A DNA stretch of 64,000 nt from Asticcacaulis sp. SL142 (GTDB taxonomy: Bacteria; Pseudomonadota; Alphaproteobacteria; Caulobacterales; Caulobacteraceae): NCBI RefSeq assembly GCF_026625745.1, contig NZ_CP113061.1:1947501-2011500 (forward strand), given 5' to 3'. Position 1 is the first letter of the stretch. The number at the start of each line of letters is the position of its first letter. Position numbers and translations under genes: made by a program. Of this stretch, positions 34,831 to 42,362 are shown one piece after another. The notes under the pieces are model-generated. The model saw only the letters and a list, made by a program, of their open reading frames with translations. It had not been told where the DNA came from and searched no databases.

Positions 34831-35649
34831 ATGGCAAGACGAAAACCCGAAAATCATGATGAAGACGATGCGAATGATTTGCGGTACCGCGCACCAGCCC
34901 TTGAAAAAGGGCTTGATATTATAGAGCTTTTAGCGTCTGCACCGCGTCCATTAAGCCCCAAGCAGATTTCTGAAAGACTGAACCGGTCTGTGAGCGAATT
35001 GTTCCGGATGGTTCAGGTTCTGGAAAAACGCGGCTATGTGGCCATGGCTGAGAATCAAAGCGGATATGAGCTTACGAACAAGCTGTTTTCTTTGGCCATG
35101 TCGCGGGGCGTAAGCAAAAACCTCCTCGATCACGCTATTCCGGTGATGAGGTCACTTGCCGAAAACATCCTTCAGGCTTGTCATATTGTCGTGGTGTCGG
35201 ACGATCAAATCGTGGTCGTCGGTCAGATGGACGCGCCCGGCATACCCAGTTTCCATATTCGGGTAGGATATCGGCAAAATATCACCGATACAGCCTCCGG
35301 CGCGGTTTTTTATGCGTTTCAAAGCCCAAAGGTTCGCAAAGCCTGGCGAACAGCGCTTCAGCCAAACCTGACACCGGAAGAGAGAGAAACATTTGAAGCC
35401 CAAGCTGATCGCGCCCGGGCAGAAGGGCATCTGGTCGCAAAAAGCCAGTATGCGGACAGCATTACCGACATATGCAGCCCAATCTTTAGCGACAACGGCT
35501 TAGTCGCCGCTTTGACTATTCCGTATATAAAAAGCAAACTCAGCGTAAGTATCGAAGACTGTGTCGCCTCTCTTAAGGAGGCAAGCTTGCAGCTATCGAC
35601 CTTACTCGGTGCCACCCCTGGCAGCTCAAATCCCCAGATCAAATCCTAA
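34831..35649 (+). CDS. IclR-family transcriptional regulator (1)
   Basis: A 272-residue IclR-type regulator. The N-terminal winged helix (about 22-85) has APALEKGLDIIELLASAP and LSPKQISERLNRSVSELFRM; the C-terminal ligand-binding domain (about 100-260) carries GHLVAKSQYADSITDICSP and LVAALTIPYI. IclR proteins bind palindromic operators and respond to small catabolites. I use ATG 34831; the frame is open six bases further to a TTG. It is divergent from the TonB receptor, so it is the best candidate for control of the GH operon through the palindrome at 34214-34229. Confidence 0.9.
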   Translation: MARRKPENHDEDDANDLRYRAPALEKGLDIIELLASAPRPLSPKQISERLNRSVSELFRMVQVLEKRGYVAMAENQSGYELTNKLFSLAMSRGVSKNLLDHAIPVMRSLAENILQACHIVVVSDDQIVVVGQMDAPGIPSFHIRVGYRQNITDTASGAVFYAFQSPKVRKAWRTALQPNLTPEERETFEAQADRARAEGHLVAKSQYADSITDICSPIFSDNGLVAALTIPYIKSKLSVSIEDCVASLKEASLQLSTLLGATPGSSNPQIKS

Positions 35650-36847
35650 GGGTTCTGGGTGACGTCCGTACTATAAAACAAAAAACGGTACTCCAAGCGG
35701 GAGCCCTCGCGCCCATAAAGATGAGATCCCCGCCATGGGCCAACGCAATCTGGCGCGCCAGATTGAGGCCAGTTCCCGTGCCATTCGCCTTGGTGGTTAC
35801 AAAGGCGTGGAAAATCTGCCCGGCAAGAGGCTCTGGAATGCCGCCGCCATTATCAGAGATAAGTATTCTGGCTTCATCGGAATCGCACTCCATAGACACC
35901 TGAATCTGGCCGGCTACCGGCATTCCGATGGTCGCTTCGGCGGCATTACTCAAAATATTAAGAAGCGCCTGCGCCATCAGGGTTTCATCCAGATCAAAGC
36001 GCGGGCAATGCTTCTGAATATCGATCCGGATACTGATATTGCTCGCCAGAGGGCTTTGGCGAAACACCTGAACAATATCCTGAATCAGGGTGCCGACATC
36101 GACCGAACGAAGCGCGGGATCAGGCAGTCGTGCCAATGCCCGATAGGCTTCTATAAAGCGTGAAAGGCTATCGGCGCGCTTGGCCAGTACATCCAGCGCT
36201 TTGAGTGCCGCTTTCGAGGCGGGGGTGTTTTCGTCGATAAGATAACTGCGGGCAACGTCAGCCAACGAGGCTACAGGGGTCAGGGAGTTCATGATTTCAT
36301 GACTGAGAACTCTCAATAAATCCCGCAAGGCCGTAGCTTCGGCGATACGGATTTCTGGCTGTATATCGGTAAGACTGACCAGACGGAGCTTTTCATGGGC
36401 CGTTGTAATTTCGCTGATGGCAATGGCATAGGTCCGGCCAAACAGCACAACCGAATGTCTTGAGCCCAGTTCGGCATTCATAACGACCTGATAGAGATTG
36501 TCAGGGACATTCACGACCAGATCATCGGTTCGAAACAAACTGCGGGCGGCCAGATTTACCGCCTGCATGCCCATTTCCGGACTAAATTTGAAGAGCGGAA
36601 TCGCTACCTGATCGAGTAGGGCCGCCAGGGGGTCTCCCCCCGGCAATTTATCTGGCCTAAAGGCGGGTGGATCCTGCAAAACCGGGGACTTGTGCTGAAG
36701 CGCCATGACAAGGCATCCGACCATTACGAGGATACCCAGCGCCATATTGGCCCAAAGCTGCTTTTGGGCCGCATCCCAGGTGAAGCCTGTGCCGACAATC
36801 AGCGCCGCCAAAGTCATCAAATGCCAATGACGTGCCTTAAAGGCCAT
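35639..36847 (-). CDS. Sensor histidine kinase (NtrB/NtrY-like)
   Basis: A protein of about 402 residues with two N-terminal membrane helices (LMTLAALIVGTGFTW and ANMALGILVMVGCLVMAL), a PAS-like segment (about 65-150) and a kinase core. The phospho-acceptor is in LSHEIMNSLTPVASLADV; ATP-binding boxes are NILSNAAEATIG, ISDNGGGIPEPL and GTGLNLARQIALAHGG. The HEIxNxLTP box is the NtrB/NtrY type that pairs with NtrC-like regulators. The start is uncertain; ATG 36847 overlaps the regulator stop by 11 bases. It is coupled to the next gene upstream, its likely partner, and converges with IclR 1 with an 11-base overlap. Confidence 0.9.
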   Translation of the reverse strand: MAFKARHWHLMTLAALIVGTGFTWDAAQKQLWANMALGILVMVGCLVMALQHKSPVLQDPPAFRPDKLPGGDPLAALLDQVAIPLFKFSPEMGMQAVNLAARSLFRTDDLVVNVPDNLYQVVMNAELGSRHSVVLFGRTYAIAISEITTAHEKLRLVSLTDIQPEIRIAEATALRDLLRVLSHEIMNSLTPVASLADVARSYLIDENTPASKAALKALDVLAKRADSLSRFIEAYRALARLPDPALRSVDVGTLIQDIVQVFRQSPLASNISIRIDIQKHCPRFDLDETLMAQALLNILSNAAEATIGMPVAGQIQVSMECDSDEARILISDNGGGIPEPLAGQIFHAFVTTKANGTGTGLNLARQIALAHGGDLIFMGARAPAWSTVFCFIVRTSPRTLRI

Positions 36848-38060
36848 GTCGGGCCATGCGGCGGTACAAGGTTTGACGCGTAACCCCAAGTTCGACGGCC
36901 GCCTTTGAAATATTAAAATTATGACGACTAAGCGCTTCTTCTATCGCATATTTTTCAGAGCGTTCAAGGTTAAGCCCGCTACTTGTCTCAGTCGATGTAG
37001 CCGAAGACAAATCAAGATCAGAAAATGAGATAATCGGGCCGTCCGACTCGGCCACAGCGCGCTCAATGATCCTGCGCAGTGCGTGAAGATTATCCGGCCA
37101 TGGAAATGCCCGCAAACCCACAATGGCTTCAGGGGCTAAAGACCGGGGGCCAAGGCCCTGCTTGATGGCAAAAACGCGCGCAAAATGATTGGAAAGAAGT
37201 TCCAGATCATTGCCCCGGTCGGCAAGCGGCGGAAGGGTTATTTCGAGCGTACTGAGGGCATAGAGCAGCGATCTTTGGATAGTCAGATCATGACGGCGCC
37301 GGCACGTTGTTGCCACAACCCGCGTGTTAAGCGAGCCCGCATTCTGAAGCCATGTACTCAGTGGCAAACTGTTAGCGGCGTCAAGTTGATCAATATTTTC
37401 AAGCACGACCGTCGTATCCGTCAGGCCTAATAAATCGGCCATATCCAGCCGATCCGCCTCTAAAACCTTAAGGCTGCTACGCCCGGAATGCCGGTGCAAA
37501 ACATTCGCCAGCATGCTTTTGCCGGTGCCGTTTTCACCCACCAATAAAACCGGCGCGGTCAGGCGGGCATACCGCGTTATCAGCTCCTTTATGCGCGTAA
37601 GCGCGTCACATTCACCGATGATTAATCCGGCGTCTTCGCTTGCGGCATCATCGGCCTCCCGGTCAATCTTAATCGCCCCTCTCTGGCTGGCGGCCTCTTC
37701 AATCGCTGCCAGCAGACGCTCATTATTCCACGGCTTCATGATGAAGTTATGGGCCCCGGCGCGTAGCGCCTGAACCGCCACATTCAAACCGCTGTGACCG
37801 GTGACAATCAAAACCGCGGCATCAGGGTCATGCCTGCGAAGGTTTTGCAGGCACAGCAAACCTTCTTCACCAGACATCTGGGCGCGCGAAAAATTCAGAT
37901 CAAGCAAAATGACATCCGCCGGTTCAGTTGCCAAAAAACTGTAGGCTTCTGACGGACTTTGCGCACCACGAAAATCATAACCAGCCTTCTGCAAGAGCAG
38001 TTCAGCGGTTTTGAGCACACCTAAATCATCATCGATAAATAATATTCTTAAGGCTGACAT
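36837..38060 (-). CDS. NtrC-like response regulator lacking the sigma-54 GAFTGA loop
   Basis: A 407-residue regulator with a receiver domain (ILFIDDD, phospho-Asp in VILLDLNFSRAQMSGEEG, MKPW), a shortened AAA+ domain and a Fis-type helix-turn-helix (ISKAAVELGVTRQTLYRRM). Walker A is GENGTGKS. The Walker B region reads VVLENID instead of LFLDEI, and the segment between them is too short to hold the GAFTGA sigma-54 loop, which is absent. It therefore should not activate sigma-54 promoters and may act as a sigma-70-type activator or repressor. It forms an operon with the histidine kinase and is divergent from IclR 2. Confidence 0.88.
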   Translation of the reverse strand: MSALRILFIDDDLGVLKTAELLLQKAGYDFRGAQSPSEAYSFLATEPADVILLDLNFSRAQMSGEEGLLCLQNLRRHDPDAAVLIVTGHSGLNVAVQALRAGAHNFIMKPWNNERLLAAIEEAASQRGAIKIDREADDAASEDAGLIIGECDALTRIKELITRYARLTAPVLLVGENGTGKSMLANVLHRHSGRSSLKVLEADRLDMADLLGLTDTTVVLENIDQLDAANSLPLSTWLQNAGSLNTRVVATTCRRRHDLTIQRSLLYALSTLEITLPPLADRGNDLELLSNHFARVFAIKQGLGPRSLAPEAIVGLRAFPWPDNLHALRRIIERAVAESDGPIISFSDLDLSSATSTETSSGLNLERSEKYAIEEALSRHNFNISKAAVELGVTRQTLYRRMARHGL

Positions 38061-38166
38061 GTACGATTTCGGTCAGTGCGGACAATTGTGTATTTAAGTA
38101 ATCTCTCAACCCCTAAAAAGTCAAATATTTTTCGCCAGTTAGCCCAAAAGTGACTCCTGGAGTAAG

Positions 38167-39024
38167 ATGGAGAAAACAAATCAGGGAAACGCTCAGATGC
38201 TTAACGCCACCCCAGCATTTCGCGAAAGCGATAATATCCGCTATTTATCAAATATCCCCTCTATGGACTCTGATAACATTCCTCAGCGCACCCTGAATGC
38301 GGGTTTAAATATTCTGGAATACTTAGCAAAGTGCGCCGCCCCGGTTTCGGCCTCAACCCTTTCAATAGACCTCGGCATTCCCCTCGCGACCCTATATCGT
38401 TCAATGACGGTATTGAGAAAGCGCGGCTATATATCCAAAACCACACCCTCCGGCCTGTACGAAGCCACAAGTAAGATATGGGATCTGCTGCCCAGCATAT
38501 CTCCTCAAGACCGCGTCGTCATCCACGCCCGCCCCATATTGAAGCAGCTCTGCGAAAACCTGGGCCTATCGTGTAATCTGTCAATTCCATTAGCGTCCGA
38601 TATGATGGTGATTGCTAAGCACGAACCCCTAAGCCCATTCTGGGTTAACGTCCCTGTCGGTTACCGCTACCCCATATCAAGCTCATCTCCAGGCCATGTT
38701 TTTATGGCGTTTACCTCAGGCATTGAGGGCTACGCACCCTCGGAAATAGCCCCCCTTGCACTCGGCGCAGATGACCGTGACAATCTCACCGCCAGCGTTT
38801 CAAGAATTGCAGAATGTGGCTTTGCTCAGGTCGAGAATTCACTCATGCCGAGCATCATCGATCTGTCATGCCCGATCTTTGACGGCTCCGGCTTTATCGC
38901 GGCCCTGACCGTACCGTACATGAGCACATCCAACGGCCGCCGTTTAGAGTGCTGCATAGCGGCTTTGCGCGCCCATGCCATGCGCTTGAGTGAATCGTTG
39001 GGAAAAACGCAAAAAGTAGCATGA
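38167..39024 (+). CDS. IclR-family transcriptional regulator (2)
   Basis: A 285-residue IclR-type regulator with a winged helix (about 40-105: RTLNAGLNILEYLAKCAA, then LGIPLATLYRSMTVLRKRGY) and an effector domain (about 115-275: VNVPVGYRYPISSSSPGH, FAQVENSLMPSIIDLSCP, FIAALTVPYM). GGAG five bases before the ATG supports the start. The late motif is close to that of IclR 1 at 34831, so the two are likely paralogues. It lies upstream of the ABC transporter/GH3 operon and divergent from the NtrC-like gene, and may control either. Confidence 0.89.
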   Translation: MEKTNQGNAQMLNATPAFRESDNIRYLSNIPSMDSDNIPQRTLNAGLNILEYLAKCAAPVSASTLSIDLGIPLATLYRSMTVLRKRGYISKTTPSGLYEATSKIWDLLPSISPQDRVVIHARPILKQLCENLGLSCNLSIPLASDMMVIAKHEPLSPFWVNVPVGYRYPISSSSPGHVFMAFTSGIEGYAPSEIAPLALGADDRDNLTASVSRIAECGFAQVENSLMPSIIDLSCPIFDGSGFIAALTVPYMSTSNGRRLECCIAALRAHAMRLSESLGKTQKVA

Positions 39025-39156
39025 CGGCCCCGAAGAAACGGCACACCCGTGTGGTATAATTCGCATAGATATTAAGTCTGTCCATTAAAGCCGCCTGGAG
39101 CGTTTTCCCATCAAATGGCATCATTTTATGGATCAGAAAGAGCGACAAAACAGAAA

Positions 39157-39271
39157 CTTAGAGTAAATGTTCGATCCAACCGGAGCGAAATCTACTCTAA
39201 GACATAGCTTGCGTGGTTGATGTGTTAAACCAATTCGACATAGTTTATGCAAACAGGCCAACCGGAGCGAA
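39157..39271. promoter_or_regulatory. Inverted and direct repeats upstream of the ABC transporter
   Basis: A perfect 9-bp inverted repeat (CTTAGAGTA at 39157-39165, TACTCTAAG at 39193-39201) encloses the first copy of a 14-base direct repeat CCAACCGGAGCGAA (39176-39189); the second copy is at 39258-39271, just before the ATPase start. The layout suggests a regulator site for the ABC transporter/GH3 operon. Confidence 0.4.
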
Positions 39272-39281
39272 TAGTCATATT

Positions 39282-39965
39282 ATGCCGTTGATCAGTTTGC
39301 GCGACGTGTACTTTAATTATGAGACCGGGACAAAGCGGCTTGAGGCACTGAAAGACATATCGCTCGACATCGATCCGGGCGAATTTCTGGCCATTTGCGG
39401 CCCGTCAGGATGCGGAAAGTCCACCCTGCTGAATATTCTGGGCACTCTGGAGCGCCCGTCAGCCGGAAGTTATCTTTATGACGCTCACAATTTGGCGGAT
39501 TGCAATGCCAGTCAGCTCGCCCGTTTACGGGCCCGCGAGATTGGCTTCGTGTTCCAGAGCTTTAATCTGATCGAAAGCCTGAGCGTCTACGAAAATATCG
39601 AACTGGCGCTGCTTTACAAGCACGATGGCCGTCATAACCTCCGCCACAGGGTCATGGAGGCGATGGACAGAGTAGGCATAGCCCATCGGGCGGATCATTT
39701 GCCGCGACAGTTATCCGGGGGGCAACAGCAAAGATGTGCCATTGCCCGCGCCATAGTCGGGCGGCCTGCGATTATCCTCGCTGACGAACCCACAGGCAAC
39801 CTTGACTCGGAAAATGCGGCCCAGATTTTTGGTATTTTAAAGGCCCTCCACCAGGAGGGAAGCACACTTGTCGTTGTCACGCACTCTGCCAGTCAGGCAG
39901 ATCAGGCTGAACGTGTGGTGGAGATGCTGGATGGGCGTATTCAGTTTTCACGGCGCCGCCTGTAA
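39282..39965 (+). CDS. ABC transporter ATP-binding protein (MacB/LolD type)
   Basis: A protein of about 227 residues with all ABC ATPase motifs: Walker A GPSGCGKST, Q-loop VFQSFNLI, signature LSGGQQQR, Walker B IILADEPTGNLDSE and the switch His in VVVTH. GNLDSE after Walker B is typical of the MacB/LolD group that powers FtsX-like permeases, moving lipoproteins, peptides or toxic molecules across the envelope by mechanotransmission. I use ATG 39282, where family similarity starts. It overlaps the permease gene by one base (TAATG). Confidence 0.93.
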   Translation: MPLISLRDVYFNYETGTKRLEALKDISLDIDPGEFLAICGPSGCGKSTLLNILGTLERPSAGSYLYDAHNLADCNASQLARLRAREIGFVFQSFNLIESLSVYENIELALLYKHDGRHNLRHRVMEAMDRVGIAHRADHLPRQLSGGQQQRCAIARAIVGRPAIILADEPTGNLDSENAAQIFGILKALHQEGSTLVVVTHSASQADQAERVVEMLDGRIQFSRRRL

Positions 39966-42337
39966 TGATTTGGCACCTTTCCGGTTTCATCCACGTCTTC
40001 CGGTCACTCCTGCGTTTCTGGGGCGTGAACCTTTTGAATGTGTTTGGATTGGCGATCGGCTTTGCGGCGGCCATAGTCATCGGCCTTTATGTCAAGGACG
40101 AGCTAAGTTTCGACCGCTTCCTGCCGGATGCAGATAATGTCTTCATAGCGACCAGCGTTTACAGCCCGAATAACAGCCCGGTTATCAGCAGTGATAAATC
40201 GCCCGCAGGTCTGGCGCGGTGGCTGGTGGCCGAAGCTCCGGCGGTCGAGGCCACAGCCCGCCTCGCTCAGGTCGAATGGTCCGTCAGATCACCGCGACGG
40301 GAATCGCTGGAACTTTTTTACTGGGCCGATCCAAACATCTTTGATGTTTTGCGCGTTAAGGCGGTCTCCGGTGATCTGTCAACGGCATTAAGCAAACCGT
40401 ACACAATGGCCTTAACCCAAAGGATGGCATTGCATTACTTTGGCCGTGAGGATGTCGTAGGGCAGACCCTGTTTATTAATGGTGCCTCCCCGATCGAGAT
40501 CACCGCCGTTCTTGCCGATTTTCCGCCAAACACCAGCCTAAACCGGGAAATTTTCGTCTCCGGGCTGTCGTCGTACAGCATGTTGACAGTTCTGGATCAG
40601 CATCCGGACTGGCAATGGGCGTCATGCTACGTATTTGTTCGGCTGGTTCCCGGAGCTACGCTCAAGGCCGATACGATCCGAAACATAGCGCTCAAAAACT
40701 GGCAGAGCCCCCATAGTATTCCGGCAGAAATTAATCTCATTCCTTTGCCTGACCTGCGATTTCAACCGGAAGCCGACAGTCAGATAGCCCCGCGCAGTCA
40801 CAAGGATACCGTCATTGCCATGATTGCCGTCGCGGGCATCATCCTGTTTCTCGCGACCGTCAATTTTGCGGGCTTACTGACCGCACAAATCGACGAACGA
40901 AAAGCCGAAATGACGATACGCAGGACCTTAGGTGCCAGGCGTCATCATCTGTTTTTTCATGTGATATCAGAAGCGGTTGTGATCAATGCCTTTGCCGCCA
41001 TTTTAGCTCTGGCGCTAATGGAAAGGCTCCTGCCGGTTATCAACCCCCGTCTGGGGACTGAACTCTCCGTCTGGGCGTCACCTGGCCTCGCCATAGGGTT
41101 TGCCCTCACCGCCGCCATCACCGGACTATTGGGCGGACTATACCCGGCGACTATCCTCTCGGCCGAACCCCTGCGGACATCACACCATATCGATAGCGGA
41201 CGCTCCTATATGAGCCGGGTCGGCTGGATTGCCGTGCAGTTCACACTTTTGATCACCTTGCTCATTTCCTCGCAAACCGTCTATAGTCAGTGGGTTTTCG
41301 CGACCGGTCAGGCGCTGAATTTTAACGCCCGTAATATCCTGCAAATCGTTGTCTATGCGAATGCCGGACAAGATGAAAGTTTCAAAAAGCGCGTTTTGTC
41401 TTTAGACGGCGTTGAAGATGCAGCCCACTCGCGCTTCATTCCCGAAGAGAGGAATATTCGTCCCGCATGGTCGGCGGTGCCATCAGGAAAGCTTATTCAA
41501 TTCAATCGGCAGTCAGTTGATGCGGACTTTTTCCCGATGTTCGGCGTGCAGATTCTGGCGGGGAATAACTTTTCAGGCGTTTATTTTGCTGAGGCACCAC
41601 CGGTCGAAGTGATCCTTAACAGATCGGCAGCAGAGGCCCTGGGGTATCGTCAGCCTGAGGACGCCATAGGCCAATTTTTAGATTATGAAGCCGATCACAC
41701 ACGTCACAGATCCAAGATCATCGGCGTCGTCGACAATATGCGCACCAATACAGTTCGCAAGCCGCTGCAGCCCATGGTCTTTGACAACCAATCCTTTTTC
41801 TTCACACGCCTGAATGTCCGTTTAAAACCCGGCACTGAGGCCGCAACCCTGTCGAAAATTGATCGGCTATGGGATCAGGAATATCCAAACACAAATCCGA
41901 TATACCGCTATTTTTATTCAGATTATCTTAGTGAGGTGTATCAGGATATGAAACGGCAAGGATGGGCGTTCGGCTTCCTGTCCGTTGTCGGTATCTGTTT
42001 GTCTATCCTCGGCCTTACCGGTCTCTCCATCTATCTTGCCCGAAGCCGGTGCCGTGAAATCGCCATTCGCAGCGCCCTTGGGGCCAGTTTGGCAGATATT
42101 ATCTACTTGCGACTTTCACCATTTATAAAGCCGATGGTCATCGCAAGTATTGCGGCCACTGCCCTATCCTGGCTCACCATGTCCTTGTGGTTAAGCGCCT
42201 TTGATACGCATATTTCGCTGAGCCCCGTGGTGTTCCTTACCTCCGGGGCCATGACCGCGTTTATGGCTTTGGCAACCCTCACGGCACACATCATCCTGAC
42301 ACCGCCGGTACGCGCCAGTCAGTCTCTTCGCGTCTAA
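39965..42337 (+). CDS. ABC transporter permease with two FtsX-like domains (MacB-like)
   Basis: A 790-residue membrane protein with an N-terminal helix (VNLLNVFGLAIGFAAAIVIG), a large periplasmic MacB-type core (about 50-280), three helices in a first FtsX domain (about 285-400), a second periplasmic domain (about 440-650) and a final FtsX domain (about 670-780, SVVGICLSILGLTGLSIYLA and AIRSALGASLADIIYLRL). The doubled architecture resembles permeases known in Bacteroidetes and some Proteobacteria, where they are often beside an NtrC-like regulator and histidine kinase, as here. No HlyD-type adaptor gene is seen nearby. The cargo is unknown. GH3 follows after 25 bases. Confidence 0.88.
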   Translation: MIWHLSGFIHVFRSLLRFWGVNLLNVFGLAIGFAAAIVIGLYVKDELSFDRFLPDADNVFIATSVYSPNNSPVISSDKSPAGLARWLVAEAPAVEATARLAQVEWSVRSPRRESLELFYWADPNIFDVLRVKAVSGDLSTALSKPYTMALTQRMALHYFGREDVVGQTLFINGASPIEITAVLADFPPNTSLNREIFVSGLSSYSMLTVLDQHPDWQWASCYVFVRLVPGATLKADTIRNIALKNWQSPHSIPAEINLIPLPDLRFQPEADSQIAPRSHKDTVIAMIAVAGIILFLATVNFAGLLTAQIDERKAEMTIRRTLGARRHHLFFHVISEAVVINAFAAILALALMERLLPVINPRLGTELSVWASPGLAIGFALTAAITGLLGGLYPATILSAEPLRTSHHIDSGRSYMSRVGWIAVQFTLLITLLISSQTVYSQWVFATGQALNFNARNILQIVVYANAGQDESFKKRVLSLDGVEDAAHSRFIPEERNIRPAWSAVPSGKLIQFNRQSVDADFFPMFGVQILAGNNFSGVYFAEAPPVEVILNRSAAEALGYRQPEDAIGQFLDYEADHTRHRSKIIGVVDNMRTNTVRKPLQPMVFDNQSFFFTRLNVRLKPGTEAATLSKIDRLWDQEYPNTNPIYRYFYSDYLSEVYQDMKRQGWAFGFLSVVGICLSILGLTGLSIYLARSRCREIAIRSALGASLADIIYLRLSPFIKPMVIASIAATALSWLTMSLWLSAFDTHISLSPVVFLTSGAMTAFMALATLTAHIILTPPVRASQSLRV

Positions 42338-42362
42338 ATCCCCTTATCCGTATGGAGTTACT

